64,000 bases of DNA from Hyphomicrobiales bacterium (GCA_022842205.1 JALHQA010000004.1:176501-240500), one strand, 5' to 3'; numbered from the stretch's first letter, positions 32,578-42,544 are shown. The notes: a model not told the origin generated them from the sequence alone. Made by a program: numbers and translations.

Positions 32578-32658
32578 ATTTAACCCCGATAGTCACGACC
32601 GGGAAAGGGCTGCGCGAGTCGCGGTCCGCACGGTTTGAACAAAGGGGCGGGGATTGTG

Positions 32659-33444
32659 ATGTCGAGGCTCAGACTACTCTCGGGAACGGCGGCGCTGGGA
32701 CTTCTTTTCGGTGCGGCTGCGGCGCAAGCGGCGGATATGCCGGTTTATTACGAGCAGCCGGTGGCCTTCGGCGGCTGGTATCTGCGCGGCGATATCGGCA
32801 TGACCAACCAGCAAGTGAAGGATATCGATACGATCCTGTACGACGATCCCGATATCACCAGCGTCACGATCCACAGCAAGGACTTCGATCCGTCCTTCCT
32901 TATCGGCCTTGGCGTCGGCTACCAGTTCAATGAATGGTTCCGTGCAGACATCACCGGTGAATACCGCGCCAAGTCCGACTTCGAGGGCCTGGACACGGTC
33001 CTGAGTTCGGACCCTGACCCCACGATCAATTTCTTCGAGACGGATAAGCAGGAATTCACCTTCCTCACCAACGTCTATTGGGACATCGGCACCTGGCACC
33101 GCGTCACACCGTTCGTCGGCGCCGGCATCGGCGCCAGCTACAACAAGATCGGCGAGTTGACGGACACGAACCTCGTGGATCCGGTGCCAGGCGGCAACGG
33201 TTTTACCGACAGTTCTCACGGGGAATGGCAGTTCGCCTGGGCGCTTCATGCCGGTCTCGCTTTTGCGATGACGCCTAACATGACCATCGAACTGGCCTAC
33301 CGGTTCCTGCATCTCGGAGACGCCGAGAGCGCCAATATTCAGCCGGCCGGCGGCGGTCCGGACCCGACGCCCGACAGCCCGCTCGAGTTCGAGGATCTGT
33401 ACTCCCACGACATCAAGCTGGGTCTGCGCTACACCTTCAACTGA
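32659..33444 (+). CDS. Outer-membrane beta-barrel protein, Omp25/Omp31-like
   Basis: 261 residues from the ATG at 32659; a GTG one codon earlier is equally possible. A signal peptide covers about residues 1-25 (LLSGTAALGLLFGAAAAQAA). The barrel has GGWYLRGDIGMTNQQ, LGVGYQFNEWFRADITGEYR, PFVGAGIGASYNKIG and MTIELAYRFLHLGD, and ends KLGLRYTFN. Such porin-like proteins stabilise the envelope in Hyphomicrobiales. The leader holds CtrA-like boxes, and a strong terminator follows the gene. Confidence 0.88.
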   Translation: MSRLRLLSGTAALGLLFGAAAAQAADMPVYYEQPVAFGGWYLRGDIGMTNQQVKDIDTILYDDPDITSVTIHSKDFDPSFLIGLGVGYQFNEWFRADITGEYRAKSDFEGLDTVLSSDPDPTINFFETDKQEFTFLTNVYWDIGTWHRVTPFVGAGIGASYNKIGELTDTNLVDPVPGGNGFTDSSHGEWQFAWALHAGLAFAMTPNMTIELAYRFLHLGDAESANIQPAGGGPDPTPDSPLEFEDLYSHDIKLGLRYTFN

Positions 33445-33469
33445 AGGCCGCACAGCACCCCGATTTCAG

Positions 33470-33497
33470 CGCCCGGCGGTCTCCGTCGGGCGTTTTT
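33470..33497 (+). terminator. Rho-independent terminator after the outer-membrane protein gene
   Basis: A nine-pair stem (33470-33478 with 33484-33492, one G-T) with a five-base loop and five following T. Confidence 0.88.
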
Positions 33498-33542
33498 CAT
33501 GCAACATCCGTCAACCATCCGGCGTCCAGTTTGGAACAGTTG

Positions 33543-33570
33543 TTGACTCCGCGCCGCCATTAAGTATTTT
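33543..33570 (+). promoter_or_regulatory. Promoter for serC-serA
   Basis: TTGACT at 33543-33548 and TATTTT at 33565-33570 are 16 bases apart. Transcription would start near 33577, immediately before the two-hairpin leader. Confidence 0.55.
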
Positions 33571-33576
33571 CGCCAG

Positions 33577-33627
33577 TGGGACACCCCTCCCCAACGAGGG
33601 GCTATCTATCTGGAAGGATAGAGGCAA
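33577..33627 (+). promoter_or_regulatory. serC-motif-like RNA leader
   Basis: Two short hairpins fill the leader up to the serC start: cccct/agggg (33584-33588 with 33597-33601) and ctatc/gatag (33602-33606 with 33617-33621). The second contains or abuts the ribosome binding sequence ggaagg. This architecture and position match the serC RNA motif, a conserved cis element described upstream of serC in alphaproteobacteria. The ligand or signal of that motif is not established. Confidence 0.7.
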
Positions 33628-34800
33628 ATGGCGAACGATATGCCCGGCAGCAGGCCGGCGAATCCGCGTTTTTCCTGCGGACCCTGCACCAAAAGGCCCG
33701 GATGGAGCCTGGATGTCCTCAAGGACGCCCCCCTCGGCCGCTCTCACCGCTCAAAGCTCGGAAAGTCGCGTCTCAAGCACGCGATCGACCTGACGCGCGA
33801 GATCCTCGACATTCCCGCCGATTATCGCGTCGGCATCGTTCCCGCGTCCGATACGGGCGCTGTCGAGATGGCACTGTGGTCGCTGCTCGGCGAGCGCGGT
33901 GTGGACGTTCTCGCCTGGGAAGCCTTCTCGGCCGATTGGGTCACCGATATCGTCGAGCAGCTTGAGCTGCCCGATGTGCGGGTCATGACCGCCGATTACG
34001 GCCATCTGCCCGATCTTTCCAAGGTCGATACCGACCGCGACGTGGTGTTCCCGTGGAACGGCACGACGGGCGGCGTCCGCGTGCCGAACGCCGACTGGAT
34101 CAAGGCCGACCGGGAGGGTCTGACGATCTGCGACGGCACCTCGGCCGTGTTCGCGCAGAAGCTCGACTGGTCGAAGCTCGATGTGACGACCTTCTCCTGG
34201 CAGAAGGTGATGGGCGGCGAAGCCGCGCACGGCATGCTCGTGCTGTCGCCGCGCGCCGTGAAGCGTCTCGAAACCTACAAGCCGGCCTGGCCGCTGCCGA
34301 AACTGTTCCGCATGACGAAGGACGGCAAGCTGAACGAGGCGATCTTCGAAGGCGAGACGATCAATACGCCGTCGATGCTGGCGACCGAAGATTACATCGA
34401 TGCGCTGGAATGGGCGAAGTCGATCGGCGGGCTGAACGGCCTGGCCGCGCGCGCCGACGCCAACGCCAAGGTCATTACGGACTGGGTTGCCCGGACGCCG
34501 TGGATCGATTTCCTCGCCGTCGATCCGGACACGCGGTCCAACACCTCGATCTGCCTCATGATCGTCGATCCGGCGGTGACGAGCCGTCCGGCCGAGATCC
34601 AGGCGGAGTTCGCCCGCAATATCGGCGCCGCGCTGGAAATCGAGAAGGCGGCCTACGACATCGGTTCCTACCGCGACGCGCCGGCCGGCCTTCGCATCTG
34701 GACCGGCTCGACCGTCGAGGCCTCCGACCTTGCTGTATTGACGGAGTGGCTCGACTGGGCCTTCGTTCGCGCCAAGGCCGGCCTCGCCAAGGCAGCTTGA
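33628..34800 (+). CDS. serC: Phosphoserine aminotransferase
   Basis: 390 residues, the alphaproteobacterial form that starts near [18 protein letters not shown]. It makes 3-phosphoserine from 3-phosphohydroxypyruvate and glutamate with pyridoxal phosphate. [20 protein letters not shown] and the Lys-containing [17 protein letters not shown] (Schiff-base Lys) are clear. serA follows after three bases, so the pair forms a serine synthesis operon under the structured leader. Confidence 0.95.
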   Translation: MANDMPGSRPANPRFSCGPCTKRPGWSLDVLKDAPLGRSHRSKLGKSRLKHAIDLTREILDIPADYRVGIVPASDTGAVEMALWSLLGERGVDVLAWEAFSADWVTDIVEQLELPDVRVMTADYGHLPDLSKVDTDRDVVFPWNGTTGGVRVPNADWIKADREGLTICDGTSAVFAQKLDWSKLDVTTFSWQKVMGGEAAHGMLVLSPRAVKRLETYKPAWPLPKLFRMTKDGKLNEAIFEGETINTPSMLATEDYIDALEWAKSIGGLNGLAARADANAKVITDWVARTPWIDFLAVDPDTRSNTSICLMIVDPAVTSRPAEIQAEFARNIGAALEIEKAAYDIGSYRDAPAGLRIWTGSTVEASDLAVLTEWLDWAFVRAKAGLAKAA

Positions 34801-34803
34801 GAC

Positions 34804-36390
34804 ATGGCCCCCCGGGTCCTGATCTCCGACAAGATCTCGCCCGCCTCGGTCAAAATCTTCACCGACCGGGGCGTCGAGGTCGACTATCAGCCGGATCTCG
34901 GCAAGGATCGGGATGCGCTGGCGGCCGTCATCGGTAAATACGACGGGCTGGCGGTGCGGTCGGCGACCAAGGTGACGTCGAAAGTGCTCGCCAATGCGGG
35001 CAATCTGAAAGTCATCGGCCGGGCCGGCATCGGCATCGACAATATCGACGTCGCAACGGCGACGCAGAAGGGCGTGATCGTCATGAACACGCCGTTCGGC
35101 AATTCTATCACGACGGCGGAGCATGCCATTGCCCTGCTGCTGGCGCTCTCCCGCGAAATTCCTGCCGCCGATCAATCGACGCAGGCCGGCAAATGGGAAA
35201 AGACGCGTTTTCTCGGCGTCGAGATCACCGGCAAGACGCTTGGCCTGATCGGCTGCGGCAATATCGGTTCGATCGTCGCCGACCGCGCCATCGGGCTGAA
35301 AATGAAAGTCGTCGCCTACGACCCGTTCCTGTCGCACGAGCGGGCGCAGGCGCTTGGTGTCGAGAAGGTGGAGCTCGACGATCTTCTGGCGCGCGCCGAT
35401 TTCATTTCGCTGCACACGCCGCTGACCGAGAAGACCAAGAACATCCTGTCCGCAACCGCGCTCAATAAAACGAAACCCGGCATACGCATCGTCAATTGCG
35501 CGCGGGGCGGCCTTGTCGACGAAGCGGCGCTGCGCGCCGCGCTCGATACCGGTCATGTCGCCGGCGCCGCGTTCGACGTGTTCTCGACCGAGCCCGCGAC
35601 CGAAAACATTCTCTTCGGCCATCCGCATGTCATCTGCACGCCGCATCTCGGCGCATCGACGATGGAGGCGCAGGAGAATGTCGCACTGCAGATCGCCGAG
35701 CAGATGTCGGACTATCTGACGCGCGGCGCGATCACCAATGCCGTCAACTTCCCGTCGATCTCGGCGGAAGAGGCGCCAAAACTGCGTCCGTTCATCACGC
35801 TTGCGGAGAAGCTCGGCTCCTTTGCCGGGCAGCTGACGGAGACGGGCATCACGTCTGTACGCATCACCTATCAGGGAGAGGCGGCCGGCCTGAACACGCG
35901 GGCGCTGACAAGCGCGGCGATCGCGGGCCTGCTGCGCCCGATGCTGGCCGACATCAATGTCGTCTCGGCGCCGAGCATCGCCAAGGAGCGCGGCATCGTC
36001 ATCGAAGAAACGACGAGCGAGGCCGACAGCGATTACGACGCGCTGGTGACGCTGACCGTCGTGACGGAAAATCTGGAACGCACGGTGTCGGGAACGGTGT
36101 TCGGCGACGGCAAGCCGCGCATCGTCGAGATCAAGGGCATCAAGGTCGATGCCGAATTCGCGCCGTCGATGATCTATGTCGCCAATGAGGACAAGCCTGG
36201 ATTTGTCGGCGGTTTCGCCAGCCTGCTCGGCGATGCCGGCGTCAACATCGCGACCTTCGCGCTCGGCCGCCACGAGCCGGGCGGAGACGCCATCGCGCTG
36301 GTGCAGATCGACGGCATCGTGTCCGAGGCCGTCATGGACAAGGTACGCAAACTGCCCCAGGTCCGCCAGGCCAAGCCGCTGGTGTTCTAG
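34804..36390 (+). CDS. serA: D-3-phosphoglycerate dehydrogenase, long form
   Basis: 528 residues, the long three-domain form. It oxidises 3-phosphoglycerate to phosphohydroxypyruvate, the first step of serine synthesis. The dinucleotide-binding GLIGCGNIGSIVADRA, the catalytic Arg in NCARGGLVDEAAL, and His in CTPHLGASTMEAQENVA are present. An intervening domain (about 320-450) and a C-terminal ACT domain (MIYVANEDKPGFVGGFASLLGD) suggest serine feedback. Its stop shares the tetranucleotide CTAG with the convergent Hsp70-like gene. Confidence 0.96.
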   Translation: MAPRVLISDKISPASVKIFTDRGVEVDYQPDLGKDRDALAAVIGKYDGLAVRSATKVTSKVLANAGNLKVIGRAGIGIDNIDVATATQKGVIVMNTPFGNSITTAEHAIALLLALSREIPAADQSTQAGKWEKTRFLGVEITGKTLGLIGCGNIGSIVADRAIGLKMKVVAYDPFLSHERAQALGVEKVELDDLLARADFISLHTPLTEKTKNILSATALNKTKPGIRIVNCARGGLVDEAALRAALDTGHVAGAAFDVFSTEPATENILFGHPHVICTPHLGASTMEAQENVALQIAEQMSDYLTRGAITNAVNFPSISAEEAPKLRPFITLAEKLGSFAGQLTETGITSVRITYQGEAAGLNTRALTSAAIAGLLRPMLADINVVSAPSIAKERGIVIEETTSEADSDYDALVTLTVVTENLERTVSGTVFGDGKPRIVEIKGIKVDAEFAPSMIYVANEDKPGFVGGFASLLGDAGVNIATFALGRHEPGGDAIALVQIDGIVSEAVMDKVRKLPQVRQAKPLVF

Positions 36391-37637
36391 GCGCCGAACC
36401 GCCGCGCCGCGTCGAGCGTCAGGCCAAGTCCGACCGATCCGAACGTATCGCCTTCCGCAACGCGCGCCTGCGGCAGCTGCGCCGTGATGGCGGCGCGTAC
36501 ATGCGCGAGGCGCGTCGACCCCCCCGTCAGAAACAGCGCATCGATCTGTCCGGCTTCAAGCCCGGCTTGCGAGAGGCACGCATCGACGCGCTGCGCGACC
36601 GCGGCGGCAAGATCGGCCGTACCGGAGGCAAGTTCCTCGCGGCTTATGCCGACGGACAGCCCGGCCTCCATCCAGTCGAGTTCGACCGCGGCCTCCGGTG
36701 CGTCGGCAAGCGCGATCTTCGCGGCTTCGATTTCGCCCGCGAGGGCATGGCCGCGCCGCTCCTCGGCGACAACGATCAGCCGGCGGATGAGTTGCGGCTC
36801 CGCCGCCTCGCGTTCCACCGCGCGCAGTTCGCGGATCAGCTTTGGATCGTACAGCCGGTTGATGCTGTGCCAGGTCGCAAGGTCGTGAAAATAGCCATTC
36901 GGCACGCCAAGGCCCTCGCGCTTCATCTCGCTGCCGAAACCGAGCAGGGGCATAAGGTGGGAAAGGCTGAGGGCGCGGTCGAAATCCGTGCCGCCGATGC
37001 GCACGCCGTCATTGGCGAGAATGTCCGAGCCGCGCTCCGCCGTGCGGGCGCGTTCGGGGCCGAGGCGGACGATGGAGAAATCGGAGGTGCCGCCGCCGAT
37101 ATCGGCGATCAGCGCGATTTCCTCGTGCGCGACCTGCCGTTCGTAGTCGAGCGCCGCAGCGATCGGTTCGTACTGGAAGAGCACGTGTTTGTAGCCGATG
37201 TCCATCGCGATCTTGAGCAGCGCCTCTTCGGCACGCCGGTCGCCATCCGGATTGCCGTCGACGAAATGTACGGGGCGGCCATGAACCACATTCGTCAATT
37301 CGACGCCCAAGCGCTTCTCCGCGCGTACCTTTATATGACGCAGAAAGTCGGCGATCACCCGCCGGAACGGCGCCCGCTCCTTGCCGAGTATTGTCTTTTC
37401 ATCGATCAGGGATGAGCCGAGCACGGATTTGATGCTGCGCATCAGCCGGCCCTGATGGCCATCGATATAGGCCGCGATGGCGGCCCGCCCGATCAGCGGC
37501 GTATGGACGGGGCTGTAGAAGATCGCGCTGGGTATCGTGACATTGTCGCCTTCCAGCGGCGCAAGCACCGAGTGCCCGCCCGAAAGCGTGCCGAGCGTCG
37601 TGTTCGACGTGCCGAAGTCCAGACCGCAGGATGTCAA
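36387..37637 (-). CDS. Hsp70-family protein, YegD-like putative chaperone
   Basis: 416 residues from a TTG at 37637. The frame runs on to 38189 but that part lies antisense within the EamA gene, and the ATPase phosphate-1 motif CGLDFGTSNTTLG starts right after the TTG. Phosphate-2 is IADIGGGTSDFSIVRLG and the adenosine motif is ALFLTGGSTRLAHVRA. It ends soon after the nucleotide-binding domain, lacking the DnaK substrate domain, as in YegD. The TTG overlaps the EamA stop (TTGA), so the two are co-translated. Client unknown. Confidence 0.88.
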   Translation of the reverse strand: MTSCGLDFGTSNTTLGTLSGGHSVLAPLEGDNVTIPSAIFYSPVHTPLIGRAAIAAYIDGHQGRLMRSIKSVLGSSLIDEKTILGKERAPFRRVIADFLRHIKVRAEKRLGVELTNVVHGRPVHFVDGNPDGDRRAEEALLKIAMDIGYKHVLFQYEPIAAALDYERQVAHEEIALIADIGGGTSDFSIVRLGPERARTAERGSDILANDGVRIGGTDFDRALSLSHLMPLLGFGSEMKREGLGVPNGYFHDLATWHSINRLYDPKLIRELRAVEREAAEPQLIRRLIVVAEERRGHALAGEIEAAKIALADAPEAAVELDWMEAGLSVGISREELASGTADLAAAVAQRVDACLSQAGLEAGQIDALFLTGGSTRLAHVRAAITAQLPQARVAEGDTFGSVGLGLTLDAARRFGA

Positions 37638-38560
37638 TGCGCGGGCTCCGCGGGCGCGGGGCGCCTCGTGGCGATGAAGACGCCGGACAGGACCAGCATG
37701 AATCCCAGAAGGTGGAAAAGACGCGGCTGCTCGCCGAGAAAGAGAATGGCAATCACCGAACCGAATACCGGCATCAGATGGAAGAACGGGCTCGCGCGGT
37801 TCGGCCCGATCAGCTCGACGCCGCGCACGAAGAACATGTAGGCGATCAGGGACGGAAACAGCGCGACGTAACACAGCACCGCGATCGATTGCGGTTTCAT
37901 GACGATACGGGCACCGGAGAGAAATTCCGCCGCCGCGAACGGCACGAGAAGAAGGGCGCCACCGATGATGGTCGCTGCGAGAAACGAGAGCTGGTGAATC
38001 TTCGGGCGCTTGCGGAGCAGAGCCGCGTAAAGGCCGTAAAGAACAAGCGCCAAAAAGGTGAGGATATCGCCCGGATTGAACGTCAGCGCCGCGAGATGGG
38101 CGAGGTCTCCCCGCGTAAGGATGACGAGCACCCCGGTCAGCGAGGTCATGATGCCGCCGAACTGGCGCCAGCTCAGCCGGTCGCCCCAAAGAGCAAATCC
38201 CCAGAGCGCGATCAGCAGCGGGCCGGTGGACTGGACGAGAAGCGCGTTCAACGCCTCGGTGTAGTTCAGCCCCCAGTAGGCCAGCGCGTTATAGCCGCCG
38301 ATGCCGGTGGCGGAGAGCGCCGCCATCAGCGGCAGATGTTTGCGGATCTCGGGCCAGTCCGTCGGCAGTGCCTTCCAGGCAAAGGGAAGGATGATGAGGC
38401 TTGCCCCCAGCCAGCGCAGAAAGGCGAGCTGCAAAGGGGGAATATCCCCGGCGGCGTAGCGCCCAAGCACGATATTGATGGCCCAGAACAGCGAGGTCAG
38501 GGACAGCAGCAAATAGGGCCGGTCGAAAAAGCCGGTTCTGGAGGCGGCGGGGACGTTCAT
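37634..38560 (-). CDS. EamA/DMT-family transporter
   Basis: 308 residues with ten predicted membrane helices in two EamA repeats (about 15-145 and 155-290). PYLLLSLTSLFWAINIVLGRY at the N-terminus and LVQSTGPLLIALWGFALWGDRLSW are typical of drug/metabolite exporters. Substrate unknown. It is the upstream partner of the Hsp70-like gene and is divergent from purA. Confidence 0.88.
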   Translation of the reverse strand: MNVPAASRTGFFDRPYLLLSLTSLFWAINIVLGRYAAGDIPPLQLAFLRWLGASLIILPFAWKALPTDWPEIRKHLPLMAALSATGIGGYNALAYWGLNYTEALNALLVQSTGPLLIALWGFALWGDRLSWRQFGGIMTSLTGVLVILTRGDLAHLAALTFNPGDILTFLALVLYGLYAALLRKRPKIHQLSFLAATIIGGALLLVPFAAAEFLSGARIVMKPQSIAVLCYVALFPSLIAYMFFVRGVELIGPNRASPFFHLMPVFGSVIAILFLGEQPRLFHLLGFMLVLSGVFIATRRPAPAEPAH

Positions 38561-38657
38561 GGGGGCGTAGAGGTGCTCCTATGGGCGTTTCGGCGCAAGC
38601 TGTCCGTTTGGTGCGTCCCAAGCTTGATCGCGAGGTTTCTATCCTTTACGACCCTAG

Positions 38658-38685
38658 AAAGCCCGGGCCCCGCCAGGGCTTTTTT
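38658..38685 (+). terminator. Terminator-like hairpin just ahead of purA
   Basis: Arms aaagccc (38658-38664) and gggcttt (38676-38682) with an 11-base GC-rich loop, followed by T to 38685. It lies only 24 bases before the purA start. No gene on this strand ends nearby, so it may be an attenuator or end a short upstream transcript. Confidence 0.6.
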
Positions 38686-38708
38686 CACGTCGTGAGGCAG
38701 GATCAGCT

Positions 38709-40007
38709 ATGGCCAATGTTGTGGTCGTCGGCGCCCAGTGGGGCGACGAAGGCAAGGGCAAGATCGTCGACTGGCTGTCGGAGAAGGCGGATGTCGTCGT
38801 CCGTTTCCAGGGCGGCCATAATGCAGGTCATACGCTCGTCATCGACGGCACGACCTACAAGCTCAGCCTGCTTCCCTCGGGCATCGTGCGCAGCGGCAAG
38901 CTTTCCATCATAGGCAATGGCGTCGTGGTCGATCCGCATGCCTTCATCGCCGAGGTCGAACGGCTCGAAGGGCAAGGCGTGAAGATCACGCGCGACAATC
39001 TCCGCATTGCCGACAACGCCACGCTGATCCTTTCGCTGCACCGCGAGCTCGATGCGCTGCGCGAAGACGCAGCGGCCGCGGCCGGCACCAAGATCGGCAC
39101 AACCAAGCGCGGCATCGGCCCGGCCTACGAGGACAAGGCCGGCCGCCGCGCGATCCGGGTACGCGATCTCGACGATCCGCAGACGCTGCCCTCGAAAATC
39201 GAACGGCTGCTCGTCCATCACAACGCCATTCGCCGCGGTCTCGGCCTCGAGGAATTTTCGGCAAAAACACTGCTCGACGAGCTGATGTCGGCGGCGCCGA
39301 AAATCCTGCCCTATATGGATGCGACGTGGGAACTGCTGGACGAGAAGCGCCGCGACGGCGCGCGCATTCTGTTCGAAGGGGCACAGGGCGCATTGCTCGA
39401 CGTCGATCACGGCACCTATCCTTACGTCACGTCATCGAACACGGTTTCCGCAGCCGCGGCGACCGGCTCGGGGCTCGGCCCGAAAGCGATTGGCTTCGTG
39501 CTCGGCATTGCCAAGGCCTATACGACGCGGGTGGGCGAGGGGCCGTTTCCGACCGAGCTGTTCGACGAGACCGGCCGCATCATCGGCGAGCGGGGACGGG
39601 AGTTCGGCACGGTAACGGGCCGGGCCCGCCGCTGCGGCTGGTTCGATGCGGTGACCGTGCGCCAGACCGTCAGGACGTCCGGCATCGACGGCATTGCTCT
39701 GACCAAGCTCGACATTCTCGACGGTTTCGACGAGATAAAAGTCTGCACCCATTATATCCTGGATGGTAAGCGAATCGACCGTCTGCCCGCCAGTCAGGGG
39801 GAGCAGGCCCGAATTCAGCCCGTTTATGAGACTATTGAAGGGTGGAAGGAATCGAGCCAAGGCGCTCGGTCGTGGGCGGATTTGCCGGCACAGGCCGTCA
39901 AATATGTCCGGCGGATCGAGGAACTGATCGGCTGCCCTGTGACACTTTTATCAACGAGCCCCGAACGAGAAGACACAATTCTTGTCCATGACCCCTTCCA
40001 GGACTAA
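38709..40007 (+). CDS. purA: Adenylosuccinate synthetase
   Basis: 432 residues. It joins IMP and aspartate using GTP in AMP synthesis. The N-terminal [21 protein letters not shown], the substrate loop [10 protein letters not shown], the [17 protein letters not shown] segment and [14 protein letters not shown] are all conserved. The gene is monocistronic in layout and preceded by a terminator-like hairpin, which may allow attenuation. Confidence 0.97.
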   Translation: MANVVVVGAQWGDEGKGKIVDWLSEKADVVVRFQGGHNAGHTLVIDGTTYKLSLLPSGIVRSGKLSIIGNGVVVDPHAFIAEVERLEGQGVKITRDNLRIADNATLILSLHRELDALREDAAAAAGTKIGTTKRGIGPAYEDKAGRRAIRVRDLDDPQTLPSKIERLLVHHNAIRRGLGLEEFSAKTLLDELMSAAPKILPYMDATWELLDEKRRDGARILFEGAQGALLDVDHGTYPYVTSSNTVSAAAATGSGLGPKAIGFVLGIAKAYTTRVGEGPFPTELFDETGRIIGERGREFGTVTGRARRCGWFDAVTVRQTVRTSGIDGIALTKLDILDGFDEIKVCTHYILDGKRIDRLPASQGEQARIQPVYETIEGWKESSQGARSWADLPAQAVKYVRRIEELIGCPVTLLSTSPEREDTILVHDPFQD

Positions 40008-40062
40008 CTCTTTGGCGAAAAGGTGTGCGAACGCACCCCGGCCGCGGTAAAAACAAAACGAG

Positions 40063-41568
40063 ATGGCGGACTATTATCCCGTATTGACGCGTGCTGTTGC
40101 CGCTCTCGACCCGAACACGGCCGAGACGCGCCGTGCTGTGTATGAACGCGCCCGTCAGGCGATCGTCAAACAGCTCAGAAGCTACGATCCCCCGCTCTCG
40201 GAATCCGAAATCACCAAGGAACGGCTCGGCCTCGAAGAAGCCGTCCGGAAGATCGAGGCGGAACATCGTACCGCGTCCCAACCGACCCGTGCGCCGCTGC
40301 CACCGTTGCCTGATCGCATGCCGCCGCCTCCGTCGGTGCGCAGCGAAACGCCTGCTGCGCCGAACCTCGGATCGAAGCTTGCCGAACCTGCATCTTCGCC
40401 GCGTCCCGCCGTGCCGGAATCGCGCATGGCCGGCAGCGAAGGGCTGACCAAGGTTCATGCCGCCGCCGCGGCCGCCGCCTCGCTCGGTGCGGCGACCGCC
40501 AATGCGCGCGTTGCCGCCTCGACGACGCAGGCCGCTTTCGAGCCGCCGGCCCCGCGCGCCGCCCCGCGCATCGAACCCAATTTCGAGCGGCCGCGCGTCC
40601 CGGGACCGAGGCCGGAAGCGCGCCCGACCAGAATCGTTCGTGAAGACCCCGAGTTCGACGATCCGAATCCGCATTTGCGCGAACCGGAGCCCGATCTCGA
40701 AGAGCCGCGGCCGAGAGCGCCGGCCATCGGCGGTCTTGTTGCCATCGTGCTCGTGCTGGCTCTCGGCATCGGCGCGTATCTCGCGCGCGACCAGATCGCC
40801 GGTCTGCTCGGCACCGACAACGCCGAAATTGCTACCGCTCCGTCGGACGGACCGAAAGTGGCCGACCGCGTCGGCGCCGCGCCGGATGCCGTTCCGGATG
40901 CGACGCTGCGCAACGACACGCCGCCGGCCGATCAGGCCGCCGCGCCGGAGCAACAGGGGGCTCCCCCCGCCGAACTCTCGACGCCGACAACGCCGGGTGA
41001 TGGCAGCCTCGTGGCGCAGCGCGCGATTCTCTACGACGAAGCGCCCGACGCCCAGGAAGGCGCGGCGACGGCCACCGGTTCTGTGGCCTGGCGCACGGAG
41101 CCGATGCCGAACGATCCGCAGCGCATTCAGCTCGTCGGCGAAGTGAGCGTTCCCCAGCGCGGGCTTGGCGTGACGATCACCTTCACCCGCAATCTCGACA
41201 AGACGCTGTCCGCCAGCCACATGATCGAGATCGTCTTCACGACGCCGCCGGACTTCGCCAATGGCGGTGTCGGCAATGTGCCGGGCATCCTTTTCAAGCC
41301 GAGCGAGGCGGAAGGCGGCTCGGCGCTGAAAGGCATGTCCGTCAAGGTGATGAAGAACATGTTCTGGATCGGGCTTGAGCAATCTCCGGCCGATCGCGAG
41401 CAGAACATGCAGGCCATCCGCACTCGCGGATGGATCGACCTTCCGATCCTTTACGAGAACGGGCGCCGCGCCGTGCTGACAATCGAAAAAGGCACGCCCG
41501 GAGAGCGTGCCTTCGAGACGGCTTTCGCCGCGTGGGATGCCGAAACGGCGCAGGTGCCGCAGCAGTAA
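40063..41568 (+). CDS. Conserved single-pass membrane protein with disordered N-terminal half
   Basis: 501 residues. The N-terminus DYYPVLTRAVAALDPNTAE and RRAVYERARQAIVKQL is a helical domain conserved in Hyphomicrobiales. A long Pro/Ala/Arg-rich disordered region (about 85-225) leads to one membrane helix (about 226-247, GGLVAIVLVLALGIGAYLA). The C-terminal domain (about 335-501, VAWRTEPMPNDPQRIQLVGEV, VTITFTRNLDKTLSASHMIEI) probably faces the periplasm. Function unknown. It lies between purA and the convergent rpoH. Confidence 0.82.
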   Translation: MADYYPVLTRAVAALDPNTAETRRAVYERARQAIVKQLRSYDPPLSESEITKERLGLEEAVRKIEAEHRTASQPTRAPLPPLPDRMPPPPSVRSETPAAPNLGSKLAEPASSPRPAVPESRMAGSEGLTKVHAAAAAAASLGAATANARVAASTTQAAFEPPAPRAAPRIEPNFERPRVPGPRPEARPTRIVREDPEFDDPNPHLREPEPDLEEPRPRAPAIGGLVAIVLVLALGIGAYLARDQIAGLLGTDNAEIATAPSDGPKVADRVGAAPDAVPDATLRNDTPPADQAAAPEQQGAPPAELSTPTTPGDGSLVAQRAILYDEAPDAQEGAATATGSVAWRTEPMPNDPQRIQLVGEVSVPQRGLGVTITFTRNLDKTLSASHMIEIVFTTPPDFANGGVGNVPGILFKPSEAEGGSALKGMSVKVMKNMFWIGLEQSPADREQNMQAIRTRGWIDLPILYENGRRAVLTIEKGTPGERAFETAFAAWDAETAQVPQQ

Positions 41569-42456
41569 TTACGCGGCGCCGGCCTCGACGGCGGCGATGC
41601 TGTCGCGCACCGCCTGCTGGACTTTCTCGAATGCGCGTACCTCGATCTGACGCACGCGCTCGCGCGAGACGCCGAATTCCTCCGACAATTCTTCGAGCGT
41701 GATCGGCTCCTCGGCCAGCTTGCGCGCCTCGAAAATGCGGCGCTCGCGGTCGTTCAGAACCGACATCGCACGCTTCAGAGCCGCGCGGCGGTTATCGAGT
41801 TCCTCGCTTTCGGCCAAAATGGTTTCCTGACTGGCCGAGTCGTCGACCAGCCAGTCCTGCCATTCGGACGAATCCGCCTCGTCGCCGCGGAGCGGCGCAT
41901 TGAGCGACGCGTCGCCGGACAGACGCCGGTTCATCGAGATGACGTCTTCTTCAGGCACGCCGAGCTTCTTGGCGATCTGCTGGACCTGATCGGGGCGAAG
42001 ATCGCCGTCTTCCAGCGCGGAAATCTGGCTTTTCGCCTTGCGCAGGTTGAAGAACAGCTTCTTCTGATTGGCGGTGGTGCCCATTTTCACCAGCGACCAG
42101 GAGCGCAATATGTACTCCTGGATCGCGGCGCGAATCCACCACATGGCATAGGTCGCAAGGCGGAAGCCCTTGTCGGGCTCGAACCGCTTCACGGCCTGCA
42201 TGAGACCGACATTGCCTTCGGAAATGACCTCGCCGATCGGCAGGCCATAGCCGCGATAGCCCATCGCGATCTTGGCGACGAGCCTCAGATGGCTGGTGAC
42301 GAGCTTGTGCGCGGCGTCCGGATCGCCGTGCTCGCGCCAGCGCTTGGCGAGCATGAACTCCTCGTCGGGCTCCAGCATCGGAAAACGCCGGACTTCGTTG
42401 AGGTAGTGGCTGAGGCCACTGTCTGCAGTGATTGCTGGAAGCGCAGCACGCGCCAT
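41569..42456 (-). CDS. rpoH: RNA polymerase sigma-32 factor RpoH
   Basis: 295 residues. It directs heat-shock transcription. Region 2 has HLRLVAKIAMGYRGYGLP and the core-binding GLMQAVKRFEPDKGFRLATYA with WWIRAAIQEYIL. The diagnostic RpoH box QKKLFFNLRKAK is intact. Region 4 ends EFGVSRERVRQIEVRAFEK. A perfect 18-bp palindrome with a TATATA centre lies 70 bases upstream and probably overlaps its promoter. FtsH, a protease that turns over RpoH in other species, is encoded in the same window. Confidence 0.96.
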   Translation of the reverse strand: MARAALPAITADSGLSHYLNEVRRFPMLEPDEEFMLAKRWREHGDPDAAHKLVTSHLRLVAKIAMGYRGYGLPIGEVISEGNVGLMQAVKRFEPDKGFRLATYAMWWIRAAIQEYILRSWSLVKMGTTANQKKLFFNLRKAKSQISALEDGDLRPDQVQQIAKKLGVPEEDVISMNRRLSGDASLNAPLRGDEADSSEWQDWLVDDSASQETILAESEELDNRRAALKRAMSVLNDRERRIFEARKLAEEPITLEELSEEFGVSRERVRQIEVRAFEKVQQAVRDSIAAVEAGAA

Positions 42457-42526
42457 GTCTTTACCTTCCCCGTCGGCCCCCTCAAAAGCAGGGCCGCTGC
42501 TGGCCGCAAAATTTCGCCGGCCATCG

Positions 42527-42544
42527 CCTCCCTATATAGGGAGG
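42527..42544. promoter_or_regulatory. Perfect 18-bp palindrome over the rpoH promoter
   Basis: CCTCCCTATATAGGGAGG is fully self-complementary. Read toward rpoH its TATATA sits 17 bases after TTACCG, giving a plausible sigma-70 promoter whose -10 box is the palindrome centre. A protein bound here, or a hairpin in the leader, could control rpoH. Confidence 0.5.

Noticed and set aside
36387-38189. 600-codon version of the Hsp70-like gene
   Set aside because: The extra 184 residues lie inside the EamA gene in another frame. The ATPase motif starts right after the TTG at 37637, which overlaps the EamA stop.
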